Shown piece after piece: positions 8,917 to 18,797 of a stretch of 64,000 nucleotides of DNA. Under the pieces are notes generated by a model. That model did no database searches and was not told where the DNA came from. It saw only the letters and a program-made list of their open reading frames with translations. Where the stretch lies: assembly GCA_031291235.1 (NCBI GenBank), contig JARLJL010000009.1, forward strand, positions 248,208 through 312,207, read 5' to 3'. How positions within the stretch are numbered: the first letter of the stretch is position 1; the number at the start of each line of letters is the position of its first letter. Origin of the DNA: Sulfuriferula sp. Lineage in GTDB: Bacteria; Pseudomonadota; Gammaproteobacteria; Burkholderiales; Sulfuriferulaceae. The position numbers and the translations under genes are program-made.

Positions 8917-10334
8917 ATATGAAAAAATCCGGCCTGCCGCTGGCAGCGCTGTTGCTGCTCTCCGCATGCAGCGTCGGCCCCGATTTCAAAAGGCCGGCAA
9001 CGCCCGATACAACCGCTTATATCGCATCCAATGAAGCCGTACCGCCGGATCAGCGCATCGTCATGGGTAAGCAGATCGAGGGTCAATGGTGGTCGCTGTT
9101 CGCGTCGCCGCCCTTGAATGAAATTATCCGTCAGGCAATCGCAGGCAACTACGATCTGGCTGCGGCCAAAGCGACGCTGGCGCAGGCAGAAGAAGCCGTA
9201 CGCGCGGCAAACGGCAGCCTGCTGCCGCAGGCATCGCTGGACGCCACGGCAGGACGGCAAAAATACGGCGTGGCCCTGTTCGGCCCCAGCAATTTCGTCA
9301 TACCGCCATTCAGCTACTATGAAGTGGGTCCGTCGATCAGCTGGACGCCCGACTTATCCGGCGGCAAACACCGCGCGCTGGAGCGGCAACAGGCGCTGGC
9401 CGAATATCAGGCGCATCAAACCGATGCCGCCTATATCACGCTCACCGCCAATACCGTCGCTGCGACGCTGGAAATGGCTGCGGCCCGTGCAGAAATCGCG
9501 GCAACCGAACGCATCATTGCGGAAGACCGCAAAACACTTGCGCTGGTGCAGGACGCTTATGCCGCCGGAGCAGCAACCCGGCTCGACATACTCGGCGCGC
9601 AGAACCAACTCATCGCCGATCAGGCGCTGCTGCCGCCCGTGGAACAGCGCGTTAACGTCAGCCGCCACGCACTTGCCATCTTCGTCGGCAAGGCGCCCGC
9701 CGACTGGACGCCGCCCGGCCTGGATTTCAATCGCCTGACGTTACCGCGAACGCTGCCGGTCAGCCTGCCGTCTGCGCTGGTAAAACAGCGACCTGACATA
9801 CTGGCTGCCGAGGCCAACCTGCATGCCGCGAGTGCCGCCATCGGCGTCGCCGCCGCGAACCTGTACCCTCAGCTGACGCTGAGTGCGAACATGATGCAGG
9901 AAGCGCTGACGCCGGCAGGATTGTTCAGCGTAGCCAACAATGCATGGGCGCTTGCCGCCGGCGTGACGGCCCCGATTTTCAACGGCGGCACGCTCAGCGC
10001 GCAGAAGCGCGAGGCGGAGCACGCCTATCAGGCCGCGCTGGCGCAATATCGGCAAACGATACTGGTCGCCTTCAGGCAGGTAGCCGATATGCTGACAGCG
10101 CTGGCGCACGACGATGAAGCGCTGACGATCACCGGCAATGCCGTGAATTCGGCGACGACTTCGCTGGAGCTGGCGCGCGCCAGCTATCAGGCAGGCGCTA
10201 TCGGATTGTTACCATTGCAGGATGCCCAGCGCGCGCTGGCAAGAGCGCAGCTGGATATGATACGCGTGCAGCACCAGCGCTATCTGGATTGCACCGGTTT
10301 GTTCGTTGCATTGGGCGGCTCGCCCATGGGCTGA
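8913..10334 (+). CDS. Outer-membrane efflux lipoprotein (NodT/OprM family)
   Basis: This is the outer-membrane channel of the pump, 473 residues, the usual OprM/NodT length. It starts with a lipoprotein signal whose lipobox is LSAC (Cys about residue 19), followed by the SVGPDFKRP motif typical of the family. Two repeated OEP domains cover the rest, with the repeated TLAQAEEAVRAANG-type and YQAGAIGLLPLQDAQRALA helices. The ATG overlaps the emrB stop by four bases. The gene ends just before a small palindrome and the convergent modC. Confidence 0.9.
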   Translation: MNMKKSGLPLAALLLLSACSVGPDFKRPATPDTTAYIASNEAVPPDQRIVMGKQIEGQWWSLFASPPLNEIIRQAIAGNYDLAAAKATLAQAEEAVRAANGSLLPQASLDATAGRQKYGVALFGPSNFVIPPFSYYEVGPSISWTPDLSGGKHRALERQQALAEYQAHQTDAAYITLTANTVAATLEMAAARAEIAATERIIAEDRKTLALVQDAYAAGAATRLDILGAQNQLIADQALLPPVEQRVNVSRHALAIFVGKAPADWTPPGLDFNRLTLPRTLPVSLPSALVKQRPDILAAEANLHAASAAIGVAAANLYPQLTLSANMMQEALTPAGLFSVANNAWALAAGVTAPIFNGGTLSAQKREAEHAYQAALAQYRQTILVAFRQVADMLTALAHDDEALTITGNAVNSATTSLELARASYQAGAIGLLPLQDAQRALARAQLDMIRVQHQRYLDCTGLFVALGGSPMG

Positions 10335-10356
10335 ATCGGATAGCTTATTATCCGAT
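10335..10356. terminator. Small palindrome between convergent efflux and mod operons
   Basis: A perfect 8-bp inverted repeat ATCGGATA / TATCCGAT with a 6-nt loop overlaps the modC stop and follows the efflux operon stop. It could act as a weak bidirectional terminator; there is no T-run. Confidence 0.4.
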
Positions 10357-11442
10357 CAGCGCCACCGACTTGATCTGCGCCCAAACCGTGCGTCCCGGAT
10401 GCAGATCGAGCGCCGCTGCGGAACGCCGGGTAAGCCGTGCCAGCAACGGCACGCCGCCTGCGTCCAGCCGCACCAGCGTCAGTGCCGGATGATGGTCGTC
10501 GCCCAGCTCGGCCACTACGGCGGGTACAACATTGAGTATGCTACTGTCCATATGCGGCGTCAGCGTCAGGCTGATATCGCGTGCGAGTATGCGCAGGCGC
10601 AACTTTTGCTGCAGCGGCGCACCGGTGTCGCGCACCCACAGGTCGCCGCCGGCAAAATTCACGCAGCTCAGGTGCCATTGCGCATCGTAAGCGGTAATCG
10701 TGCCTTCCAGCACCACGCCGGCATCCTCGGTCAGCCGTATCGGCAAATCCAGCCGCGCCAGCGTTTCGCTCAACGGCCCGCTGGCACGCACCTGGCCGCT
10801 TTCCAGCAGCACCAGATGATCGGCCAGCCGCGCCACTTCATCCGGCGAATGGCTGACGTAGAGCACCGGGATATCCAGTTCGTCGTGCAGACGCTCAAGA
10901 TAGGGCAATATTTCGCCCTTGAGTTTCAGATCGAGTGCGGCCAGCGGTTCGTCCATCAGCAGCAATTGAGGGCTCACCGCCAGCGCGCGGGCAATGCCGA
11001 CCCGCTGACGCTCGCCGCCGGAAAGCATGCCGGGCATACGATCCAGCAGATGGCCGATACCGAGCATATCTATCGCCTGATCCAGCGATACGCGCCGCTG
11101 TTGCTGCGGCACGCGTTTCAGGCCGTATTCCAGATTGCGGCGGATGTCGAGATGCGCGAACAGGCTGGCTTCCTGAAACACATAACCCAGCGGACGCTGA
11201 TGCGTCGGCAGAAATATGCCCTGTGCGTCATCCTGCCAGACGCTGCCGTTTACCGCCAGATAGCCGCCCGGCACGCGTTCCAGCCCGGCGATCGCGCGCA
11301 GCAGCGTGGTTTTGCCGGAACCGGAATGACCGAACAATGCGGTGACGCCGTTGCCTGGCAAGTCGAGGTCGACGTTCAGCGAGAATCCTGAGTAATCGAG
11401 CTTGAATCGCGCGTGTACGGTTGTAGCGACATTGGCCTTCAT
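10348..11442 (-). CDS. modC: Molybdate ABC transporter ATP-binding protein ModC
   Basis: This is the ATPase of the molybdate importer that feeds FeMo-cofactor synthesis. Walker A is GHSGSGKTT (about residues 35-43), the ABC signature is [15 protein letters not shown], Walker B is [12 protein letters not shown], and the H-loop is [10 protein letters not shown]-terminal Mop/TOBE domain (about residues 290-360) is typical of ModC. Its ATG overlaps the modB stop by four bases (ATGA). It is the last gene of the mod operon. Confidence 0.95.
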   Translation of the reverse strand: MKANVATTVHARFKLDYSGFSLNVDLDLPGNGVTALFGHSGSGKTTLLRAIAGLERVPGGYLAVNGSVWQDDAQGIFLPTHQRPLGYVFQEASLFAHLDIRRNLEYGLKRVPQQQRRVSLDQAIDMLGIGHLLDRMPGMLSGGERQRVGIARALAVSPQLLLMDEPLAALDLKLKGEILPYLERLHDELDIPVLYVSHSPDEVARLADHLVLLESGQVRASGPLSETLARLDLPIRLTEDAGVVLEGTITAYDAQWHLSCVNFAGGDLWVRDTGAPLQQKLRLRILARDISLTLTPHMDSSILNVVPAVVAELGDDHHPALTLVRLDAGGVPLLARLTRRSAAALDLHPGRTVWAQIKSVALIG

Positions 11443-12113
11443 TTACGCCTGCCCGTCGGATTAAACAGGTACAGCAGCAGCAATACCACAAACGAGAACG
11501 CCACCATGACGGCTGCCAGCCAGTGCGCCTCGGTGTATTCCAGCGCCTCGACGTGATCGTAGATCTGCACCGACACCACTCGCGTTTTATCCGGGATATT
11601 GCCGCCTATCATCAGCACTACGCCGAATTCGCCTACAGTATGAGCGAAGCCGAGTACGGTCGCAGTGAGAAACCCCGGTTTAGCCAAGGGCAGCACCACA
11701 CTGAGAAAGCTATCAAGCGGCGAAGCGCGCAATGTCGCCGCCACTTCCAGCGGACGTTCGCCGATGGCTTCGAAGGCATTCTGTATCGGCTGGATTACGA
11801 ACGGCATGGAATAAAACACCGACCCTACCACCAGCCCCCAGAACGTGAACGGCAGCATACCCAACCCCAGCGCCTGAGTGAGATGTCCGATAGGGCCGTG
11901 CGGGCCCATCGCCAGCAGCAGATAAAAACCGATCACCGACGGCGGCAGCACAATAGGCAATGCCACCAGCGCGCCGACCGGCCCCTTCGCCCACGACCGG
12001 GTACGCGCCAGCCACCATGCGACAGGCGTGCCTATCAGCAGCAGAAGCAGGGTAGTGAGCGTCGCCAGCCGCAACGTTAGCCAGATCGCGCCAAAATCGG
12101 AATCACCCGGCAT
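11439..12113 (-). CDS. modB: Molybdate ABC transporter permease ModB
   Basis: This is the membrane permease of the molybdate importer, about 224 residues with five to six membrane spans. The EAA-loop region is visible as [20 protein letters not shown] followed by the conserved [12 protein letters not shown]. The ATG at 12113 is preferred over an in-frame TTG two codons upstream. It overlaps modC by four bases and follows the cytochrome gene after 48 bases. Confidence 0.94.
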   Translation of the reverse strand: MPGDSDFGAIWLTLRLATLTTLLLLLIGTPVAWWLARTRSWAKGPVGALVALPIVLPPSVIGFYLLLAMGPHGPIGHLTQALGLGMLPFTFWGLVVGSVFYSMPFVIQPIQNAFEAIGERPLEVAATLRASPLDSFLSVVLPLAKPGFLTATVLGFAHTVGEFGVVLMIGGNIPDKTRVVSVQIYDHVEALEYTEAHWLAAVMVAFSFVVLLLLYLFNPTGRRK

Positions 12114-12161
12114 CGGCAATCCCGTTCATAAATTGTAGCGCCATCTTGTGCGGGCAAATCA

Positions 12162-12596
12162 TTAATTAACCCTGTAAGCGGCATGGCAGGCAACGCACTG
12201 CTGGGTAACCGTCGACAGGCTGTCCAGCGCCCGCAGCGTATCCCCTTCCGTAGCCGTTCTGGCAAAACGGCTGGCGGATTTGTGCATCTCCATCCCTATC
12301 ATGCGCATGGCCTGGGGCATATAGGGCGCCATCTGCTGCTGCATTTGCGCCGGCATGGAACTCACGCCCAACCGTGTTTCGGCAATATCGCTGGCTTTGT
12401 CCATATCTCCCCGCGCCATCGCTACCTGAATTTCATGCAGCGCCAGCAAATGGTCGCGCATTTGAGCCAACATATGCTTCTTCATCATGTCCGGCATGCT
12501 TATTTGTTGCCTGGCATCCTGTTCGTCCGCGCCCGCAGTGCCGTAAAGTCCAATCAATAACAATGCTGCCGTCAAATTTCTGTATATCTGATTCAT
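12162..12596 (-). CDS. Small c-type cytochrome within the mod operon
   Basis: The predicted 144-residue protein has an N-terminal signal sequence (MNQIYRNLTAALLLIG...) and one heme-binding motif CVACH very near the C-terminus (QQCVACHAAYRVN). A Met-rich helical body precedes it. This four-helix, C-terminal-CXXCH plan resembles cytochrome c'/c556. It is therefore probably a periplasmic monoheme protein binding a gas or passing electrons. The ATG at 12596 is chosen because it begins the signal peptide. It lies between modA and modB, same strand, which is unusual for molybdate operons. Its role there is unknown. Confidence 0.75.
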   Translation of the reverse strand: MNQIYRNLTAALLLIGLYGTAGADEQDARQQISMPDMMKKHMLAQMRDHLLALHEIQVAMARGDMDKASDIAETRLGVSSMPAQMQQQMAPYMPQAMRMIGMEMHKSASRFARTATEGDTLRALDSLSTVTQQCVACHAAYRVN

Positions 12597-12684
12597 GCTG
12601 AATTTCCAATAACCGGTTGTCTGCATTTTACTATGCTTGACCCGGTAAACGTTTCCGAATTCGCCGGGCTTTTACACTTACGCG

Positions 12685-13461
<777 letters not shown>

Positions 13462-13469
13462 TTAAAAAA

Positions 13470-14276
13470 TCAGGCCGTCACGGCCAGAATAATGTGCGAA
13501 GCCTTGATCAGCGCGCAGGCGCGTACGCCTTCCTTGAGCCCCATGGACTTGATGCTCTCGTTGGTAATGATGGCGGCCACACTCTTGCCTGCATCGAGTG
13601 CGATCACGACTTCGCCGTTGACCGCGCCTTCCTGGCAGCGGCTCACTACGCCGCACAATTTGTTGCGCGCGCTGGTTTTAATGCTGCCGTCTTCGACCAT
13701 GATAATCACCCACGGCGCCTTGACCAGGGCATAGGCTTCCTTGCCGACGGCGAGGCCAAGATTGTCCACGCTCTCCTGCGTGATGATGGCGACCAATTCG
13801 TTGCCGCCGCCGATATCGAGTATGACTTCCGCATTCACCGGCCCCTTGTTCAGGGTTTTGACCCGGCCCAGAAATTCGTTACGCGCACTGGTTTTCATAT
13901 CCATTTTCCTCATTAAGTGAAAAAACCTGTCAAAATCCTCCCGCTCTCGCAACGCGGTCAGAAACTGCTGATACTCCCCCTCCAATCGCCTGAAGGCGGA
14001 TAAAGCCTGCAAGCCGAAAGCGGTCAGTACCGATCCGCCGCCGTGCTTGCCGCCGACGACCCTGACTATCAGCGGCTCGTCCGACAAATTGTTCATACCT
14101 TCCACCGCCTCCCAGGCCGCCTTGTAGCTCAGCCCCAGCGCCTTGGCCGCCCCCGAGATCGATCCCAGTTCGCCAATTTTTTCCAGCAATTCGATGCGCC
14201 CCTTGCCGCGCTGGCGACCGCCTTCATCTGCGATCAGTCGCAATATCGGATTGGGTAGTTGTGCCGATTTAGTCAT
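13470..14276 (-). CDS. modE: Molybdate-responsive regulator ModE
   Basis: This DNA-binding molybdate sensor has about 268 residues. The N-terminal winged helix (ELGSISGAAKALGLSYKAAW, then the SGGKHGGGSVLT-like wing) is typical of ModE. Two Mop repeats make up the C-terminal half (SARNEFLGRVKTLNKG and SARNKLCGVVSRCQEG starts), forming molybdate sites. ATG 14276 gives the normal ModE N-terminus; a longer frame upstream overlaps the preceding gene. It is expected to repress the mod operon through the box at 14693-14721. Confidence 0.94.
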   Translation of the reverse strand: MTKSAQLPNPILRLIADEGGRQRGKGRIELLEKIGELGSISGAAKALGLSYKAAWEAVEGMNNLSDEPLIVRVVGGKHGGGSVLTAFGLQALSAFRRLEGEYQQFLTALREREDFDRFFHLMRKMDMKTSARNEFLGRVKTLNKGPVNAEVILDIGGGNELVAIITQESVDNLGLAVGKEAYALVKAPWVIIMVEDGSIKTSARNKLCGVVSRCQEGAVNGEVVIALDAGKSVAAIITNESIKSMGLKEGVRACALIKASHIILAVTA

Positions 14277-14298
14277 GTCATGTTCTCGGTTATTCGGG

Positions 14299-14652
14299 TT
14301 ATCTAGGCCGGCTCTGCGCCAGTTCATAACGCGGCGGAGCAGCCGGATTGCGGCAATGCCCCATGCCCACCCTGCTGGTTGTGCGACACAGCCATTGGCC
14401 GCTATCCAGCAGCCATGCGGTCAATATTTCATGGTAAGACGCTTCTTCGTAAAAATTATCCTCGTCGTCCAGCACATCGCGGGTGATCGTATAGGCATGC
14501 TGGTAGTAGCAGCAGCGGCCCGCATTGTCGTAACCCAGCATTTTCTCCGCGTAGGCCGACGGCTCTTCAAAATGTTCGAAACGCTGCGGCACCACCAATA
14601 TCGCATTGATGCCCATATCCGCCGGTAAATCCGCCTTCCAGCCTGTTTCCAT
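14299..14652 (-). CDS. Unknown protein, first gene of the mod operon
   Basis: I do not recognise this 117-residue protein. The start at 14652 has an excellent GGAGG site with five-base spacing; a longer frame from 14685 has none. The sequence is soluble-looking and acidic in the middle (DVLDDEDNFYEEASYHEIL). It carries several Cys and His residues (GRCCYYQHAY, then WLCRTT and GMGHCRN), which could bind metal. It sits 22 bases upstream of modE and just downstream of a ModE-like box, so it is probably co-regulated with molybdate uptake. No function is claimed. Confidence 0.7.
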   Translation of the reverse strand: METGWKADLPADMGINAILVVPQRFEHFEEPSAYAEKMLGYDNAGRCCYYQHAYTITRDVLDDEDNFYEEASYHEILTAWLLDSGQWLCRTTSRVGMGHCRNPAAPPRYELAQSRPR

Positions 14653-14692
14653 ATATCCTCCGTGAGCCACACCAAGCAACTCCATGCCGCCA

Positions 14693-14721
14693 ACCGATAT
14701 AACTTTTAACTATATAACGAT
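14693..14721 (-). promoter_or_regulatory. ModE-box-like palindrome upstream of the mod operon
   Basis: The right half TATATAACGAT (14711-14721) matches the ModE half-site, and the left half ACCGATATAAC (14693-14703) is a degraded match to its mirror, with a 7-bp spacer. It lies about 40 bases upstream of the first gene of the mod operon, where a ModE repressor would block transcription. Confidence 0.65.
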
Positions 14722-14773
14722 AGCCGTAAAAGCATTATTACAAGAACATTATCCGCAAGCAAGCTATCTGCAA

Positions 14774-15244
14774 TTAAACTTCATCAGCCGACAACATCCG
14801 TGCAATCGACGCCTGCGGCAAATCCGCCAGCTGATAGCGGCCGCTACGGACATCCTCTGCCAGACGTTGCAAAGTACACTCTTGCAACAGTTCGACTATC
14901 GTCTGCTTGATCGGCTTCCATGCGCCGTGCATGGGACACGCTGTTTCATCGCTGCAGGTCTTGAGACCGAGCAGACAATCCTGCACAAACGAACCGCGCT
15001 CGGTATGCGCCAGTATATCCAGCAAACCGCACGATTCCACCCCCTGCCCCAGATACACGCCGCCCTGGCGGCCGCGCCGCGAAGACAGGAACATACCCTT
15101 GCTCAGGGATTGCATGATCTTCGCCAGATACGCCGGCGGCACATTGAGCCGACTGGCAATATCGCGCACCGACACGCGTACGCCTGCAGGCTGTATGGTC
15201 AAATAAACCAGTGCCTGTACCGCATACTGACTGGTACGCGACAT
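14774..15244 (-). CDS. Rrf2-family regulator (probable Fe-S sensor) in the nif operon
   Basis: This is a 156-residue Rrf2-family transcription factor. The N-terminal winged helix starts MSRTSQYAVQALVYLT, with VRDIASRLNVPPAYLAKIMQ as recognition region. Three cysteines in CLLGLKTCSDETACPMH (spacing C-x6-C-x5-C) match the Fe-S-ligand region of IscR/NsrR/RsrR-type members. It probably senses oxygen, NO or Fe-S status. A longer frame to 15403 runs into the nifQ gene and is rejected. It is the last gene of the long nif operon; no iscR is found beside the isc genes, so it may regulate them. Confidence 0.85.
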   Translation of the reverse strand: MSRTSQYAVQALVYLTIQPAGVRVSVRDIASRLNVPPAYLAKIMQSLSKGMFLSSRRGRQGGVYLGQGVESCGLLDILAHTERGSFVQDCLLGLKTCSDETACPMHGAWKPIKQTIVELLQECTLQRLAEDVRSGRYQLADLPQASIARMLSADEV

Positions 15245-15324
15245 CACCCAGGAAGCGGACGTGAAATGCTTGTCGGCAATGTGCGCGACATGCTGCCTGC
15301 CCGCTGCCTGCGGCGTCATCGCGA

Positions 15325-15948
15325 TCAGACCGGCGACCCTGCTGCCATCAATTGCGCTGCCGCATTCTCTTCGGTACCGAAACAATTGCGATATTCGTCG
15401 CAAACGCTACAGCTCGGTGCAGGACATGCCTGTACTTCAGCCCGGTCGCACAACTGCTTGTAGAGAAATTTCTTCCACTTCATTTTCCGGCCTTCGTTTT
15501 TCAGAAACAGCGAATTGAAATGGCGTTCCAGCAATCCGGAAACAGCAGGGCGCCCCGGCAGGCCCATATCCGCGTACAGATGATCCTTGCCCATGCAGCC
15601 GCTGGCGAAGGCGTAAGCCAACCATTCGGTATGTTCGGCATCGTCGCTGCGATGTTCCAGCAGCAATTCGACCAGATCCTGAAATTCGTCTTCGCGGAAC
15701 GGCTGGCACTCCGAACTTTCCGCCGTGTTGCTCGCCACGCACATGTCCACGCTGGCGCCGGGGAAAAAGCGATCGAGCAATTCCACGAATTTATTCAGCG
15801 ACAGCCCCATGCCCAGATTAGGCGGCTGAATCTCGCCCTTGCCGGCGGACTGTATCACCCCAGCAAACGCCATGGTCAGTCCGTCTTCGGGATTACTGGC
15901 ATGGGCCATCAACCAGTCGTAACTCACTGCCTGTATGTTCGTATTCAT
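15325..15948 (-). CDS. nifQ: NifQ, molybdenum donor for FeMo-cofactor
   Basis: NifQ carries a Mo-Fe-S cluster and supplies molybdenum to NifEN/NifH during FeMo-co assembly. The 207-residue protein ends with the family motif C-x4-C-x2-C-x5-C (CPAPSCSVCDEYRNC), the cluster ligands. Upstream, the ASGCMGKDHLYADMGLPGRP stretch is also typical of NifQ. Start has a CAGGAG site. It lies 16 bases downstream of fdxB in the nif operon and near the molybdate-uptake operon. Confidence 0.93.
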   Translation of the reverse strand: MNTNIQAVSYDWLMAHASNPEDGLTMAFAGVIQSAGKGEIQPPNLGMGLSLNKFVELLDRFFPGASVDMCVASNTAESSECQPFREDEFQDLVELLLEHRSDDAEHTEWLAYAFASGCMGKDHLYADMGLPGRPAVSGLLERHFNSLFLKNEGRKMKWKKFLYKQLCDRAEVQACPAPSCSVCDEYRNCFGTEENAAAQLMAAGSPV

Positions 15949-15964
15949 GCTTATCTCCTGAAAA

Positions 15965-16276
15965 TCATTCGGCCGGCAACGGGCTATGGGTGTAACATTT
16001 TTTCGGACAAATCTTGGAGCAGGCCTCGCAGCCGATACAGTTTTCCTGATGGGCGATGGTCATCACCTTTTTCTCGTATTCCTCGTCATCGTCGTCACTA
16101 TCTGCGGCCAGCGCGATTACTTCGCCGTCCTCGTCGATGCCGACCAGCTGCAGCACATCGCGTGAACAAACCTTGAAGCAGCGACCGCAACCTATGCATT
16201 TTTCCTGGTTAAGATCCGCTACAAAATTCGGTGTCCAAATCTCGCCGCTAGGCAAGGTAATACTAAAAGAGGCCAT
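15965..16276 (-). CDS. fdxB: Nif-specific ferredoxin III (FdxB)
   Basis: This 103-residue ferredoxin has two 4Fe-4S motifs: CIGCGRCFKVC (about residues 27-37) and CIGCEACSKICPKKC near the C-terminus. An acidic insert (DSDDDDEEYEKK) lies between them. The start MASFSITLPSGEIWTPNF is the typical FdxB N-terminus. It likely donates electrons in nitrogenase maturation. Ribosome site AAGGAG. It is flanked by the CCE_0567-type gene and nifQ. Confidence 0.93.
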   Translation of the reverse strand: MASFSITLPSGEIWTPNFVADLNQEKCIGCGRCFKVCSRDVLQLVGIDEDGEVIALAADSDDDDEEYEKKVMTIAHQENCIGCEACSKICPKKCYTHSPLPAE

Positions 16277-16293
16277 GTTTTTTCTCCTTGAAA

Positions 16294-16491
16294 TCAGCCG
16301 CCGGCTGCACTCAATGTCTTGCGCGCCTCAGTCAACGCAGCATGGGCGTCGTACGCCTTCTGCGCGACTTCCATGATGCGCTCCCAGCCGGTCGGCAAGT
16401 CTTCCGACAGATCGTGCAGATCCATTTTCAGCGCGGTGGCCTGCTGGTTCAGCTTCTTCACTTTTGCCTTGAGGGTATCGAGGTCTTCCAT
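16294..16491 (-). CDS. CCE_0567/DUF683-type nif-associated small protein
   Basis: This 65-residue, mostly helical protein (MEDLDTLKAKVKKLNQQ..., ending EARKTLSAAGG) matches the small Rop-like protein that follows the DUF269 gene in many nif clusters. The family forms a two-helix bundle and has been described as metal binding; its role is not established. The start has an AGGAGG site. It is nine bases downstream of the DUF269 gene. Confidence 0.85.
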   Translation of the reverse strand: MEDLDTLKAKVKKLNQQATALKMDLHDLSEDLPTGWERIMEVAQKAYDAHAALTEARKTLSAAGG

Positions 16492-16500
16492 ATTGCCCTC

Positions 16501-16974
16501 CTAACCGTATTTCGCCACGTCGGTAAACTGGTTGATCATGTCCACGCCGGCATTCACGTATTTGGTGCCTTCTTCAGCCAGGCTTTCCATGCTCACGAAA
16601 CCGAAACGATGCACATCGCGCAACTGCTTGTTGACGACGATCAGGCGACCCGCGATCAATACCTGCCGCCCGAATCCCTCATGCGACATTTTCATCATCG
16701 GCGATACCATCACGCCGGTGCTGCGCTCAATGGACAGGCCCACGGCATTAAAAAACAGCTCCAGCCGCCACAAGGTCTCAGGATCGGGATCGCCGATAAT
16801 AGGCATCTCGCGGCGCTGTTCCTTGGTGATGATGTAAGGCGCCAGCAGCATTTCGTCGGACTTGCCTTCCCATGCACCGTGGGTATCCTGCGCCCGCCAC
16901 TGCTTGATCAGCTCTTTAATAAACAATGTGTCCATAGGCGACACGATAGGTTCCAGCACCGCAGCTTCAGTCAT
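16501..16974 (-). CDS. NifX-associated protein (DUF269)
   Basis: A conserved nif-cluster protein of about 157 residues, found directly after nifX in most Proteobacteria. Recognisable stretches are [20 protein letters not shown] and [20 protein letters not shown]. The ATG at 16974 is preceded by GAGGTGG and overlaps the nifX 3' end by eight bases. Its precise role in cofactor assembly is unknown. Confidence 0.92.
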   Translation of the reverse strand: MTEAAVLEPIVSPMDTLFIKELIKQWRAQDTHGAWEGKSDEMLLAPYIITKEQRREMPIIGDPDPETLWRLELFFNAVGLSIERSTGVMVSPMMKMSHEGFGRQVLIAGRLIVVNKQLRDVHRFGFVSMESLAEEGTKYVNAGVDMINQFTDVAKYG

Positions 16975-17377
16975 TTTCCACCTCGTCTTCAAAATCCATT
17001 ACCCGCTCCTGATCCTTGAGCAGGGCTTTACGCAGCCATGGCGGCGGCGTCCCTTTTACAACTTCCTGCAACTTTTCCAGTATGTCCATGATGGCTTCCG
17101 GTTGCGGCACCTTAATCGGATGGATCTTGCTGGCGACCACGCGCGCTGCGCCCGAACCGCCGATGGCGGCAACGTAGAGAATCGCGCAATCCATGATCGC
17201 AGCCAGCTTGGGCGCCAGTTTGTCTTCGTCGCCGTCCTCTTTCAGATCGCCCTCGAAGGTAAACGATTCGACAAAGTCAAAGCCGTCGGCCCTGACATCG
17301 TAGACCGCTATATTCTTGGCCCAGCCGAAGTGGGCGTCGACGCGCTGCATGTCTTGTGTGGCAAATGCGACTTTCAT
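16967..17377 (-). CDS. nifX: NifX, FeMo-cofactor/NifB-co carrier
   Basis: NifX binds NifB-co and the VK-cluster and shuttles them during FeMo-co synthesis. The 136-residue protein begins [20 protein letters not shown] with the conserved HFG motif and contains [14 protein letters not shown], both typical. The C-terminus ([16 protein letters not shown]) fits longer proteobacterial NifX. It is 27 bases downstream of nifN and overlaps the DUF269 gene. Confidence 0.93.
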   Translation of the reverse strand: MKVAFATQDMQRVDAHFGWAKNIAVYDVRADGFDFVESFTFEGDLKEDGDEDKLAPKLAAIMDCAILYVAAIGGSGAARVVASKIHPIKVPQPEAIMDILEKLQEVVKGTPPPWLRKALLKDQERVMDFEDEVEND

Positions 17378-17404
17378 GGATGACTCCTTTTCGATGTTAA
17401 TGAA

Positions 17405-18796
17405 TCAATGAACCAGTTCAGCAACAGGTTCGGTACTACTTGCTGCTGCAGCAACTGCATCGGTCTTCCCGGCAGCCGGCAACGGCCAGCTATCCGGGTA
17501 ATTTTCGCGTTTTGCCGCAAGAAACATATTGCTCAGTTCGAACACCAGCCCGCGCGTACCGCGATAGCCTATCGACAAACGATGAGCGCCGCCGAGCCGG
17601 TCGAACATCGGGATGCCCATGCGGAAGAAGGGAATATCCAGCCGTTCGGCAGCCTGACGACCGTGCGAATGGGTAATCAGCATGTCGCAACCTTTGGCAC
17701 GCTGTTCGAGATCTTCCAGATCGCCGATCAGCACTTCCTCGGCGGGCAGTTCGGCTAGCAGCGGCGATTTGGTGGTGGTCACCAGCGCGGTCAGTTCGCA
17801 GCCCATTTCAACCAGCCAGCTGGCGGTCGCCCACAGCAGGTCAGGCTCGGCGCCGATGGCGATTTTCTTGCCACCGAAGTAGAAATGTCCGTCCAGCATC
17901 GCATCGAGCAACTGGCTGCGCTGACGGCGGAATTTCATCGGTATCGGTTGCCCGGATATGCGCGACAGCGTCTTTAGCAAACGGTCGTTCGGCTCCAGCC
18001 CGGTCAGCCGGTCGAACAGCTCGAAACCGACGCCGGTAATACGCTCCAGCGTCTCGGCGCTGACGCGCATCTGTTCACCTATGGCAACGGTGAACGCCGA
18101 TGCGCCCATGCTGCGCACTTCCTTCAAGGTGGTCCCGCCCAGCGTGCTGGGGCTGAATTCCTCGGGGATATGACCGTCCAGCGAACCGGACAGATCGGGC
18201 ATGACAATCGCGCTGAGGCCGAAGGATTCGATAATCTCGCGCAACTCCTCGAGATCGCCCGGCGTCAGATGGCAGCCGGCCAATACGTTGACCTGTTTGT
18301 CGTTGCGCTCGGTTGCAGGTACGGCCAGCGCCGTTATCATTGCCTGCACGGCTTTGGCCCAGCCATCCTGAAATGCGCCGACATAATCCGGCGTCGATAC
18401 GTACACCACTTCGGTCTCGCCCAGCTCGGGATGTTTGGCACGGATCAGCTTGAGATCGCCGTCCACGTCTTCGCCCTTGGTTTCGGTCAGCCCGGTCGAG
18501 CAGATGCCAATCAGATCAGGTTTGGCGCGCGTCTTGATATTGACGATGGCTTTTTCGATGTTGTCCATGCCGCCCAATATGGTCGTGGCTTCGTTCATCG
18601 CAGTGGTTTGCAGCGGGATGGCTTCGCGGAAATGCCGTACCATCAGCACCAGACCGAACGCAGTACAGCCTTGCGAGCCATGCATCATCGGCATGCAGTT
18701 GTACATGCCCATGTAGGCGTAGCTGGCGCCCAGCGGCTGGCTCATCTTGAGCGGATTAACGGTACAGGATTTTTTCGATTCGACGACGTTGGCCAT
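17405..18796 (-). CDS. nifN: NifN, FeMo-cofactor scaffold subunit
   Basis: NifN is the beta-like subunit of the NifEN scaffold on which FeMo-co is finished. The 463-residue product shows the NifK-like N-terminal signature KMSQPLGASYAYMGMYNCMPMMHGSQGC in pieces (KMSQPLGASYAY, HGSQGCTAF), with Cys positions for the P-cluster-like [4Fe-4S]. Later motifs include GICSTGLTETKGED and ITHSHGRQAAERL. It starts one base after the nifE stop with a GGAGG site, so the two are made together. Confidence 0.95.
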   Translation of the reverse strand: MANVVESKKSCTVNPLKMSQPLGASYAYMGMYNCMPMMHGSQGCTAFGLVLMVRHFREAIPLQTTAMNEATTILGGMDNIEKAIVNIKTRAKPDLIGICSTGLTETKGEDVDGDLKLIRAKHPELGETEVVYVSTPDYVGAFQDGWAKAVQAMITALAVPATERNDKQVNVLAGCHLTPGDLEELREIIESFGLSAIVMPDLSGSLDGHIPEEFSPSTLGGTTLKEVRSMGASAFTVAIGEQMRVSAETLERITGVGFELFDRLTGLEPNDRLLKTLSRISGQPIPMKFRRQRSQLLDAMLDGHFYFGGKKIAIGAEPDLLWATASWLVEMGCELTALVTTTKSPLLAELPAEEVLIGDLEDLEQRAKGCDMLITHSHGRQAAERLDIPFFRMGIPMFDRLGGAHRLSIGYRGTRGLVFELSNMFLAAKRENYPDSWPLPAAGKTDAVAAAASSTEPVAELVH

Positions 18797-18797
18797 G

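Noticed and set aside
10306-11391. 361-codon open frame on the + strand
   Set aside because: Antisense to modC; no motif, and modC is certain.
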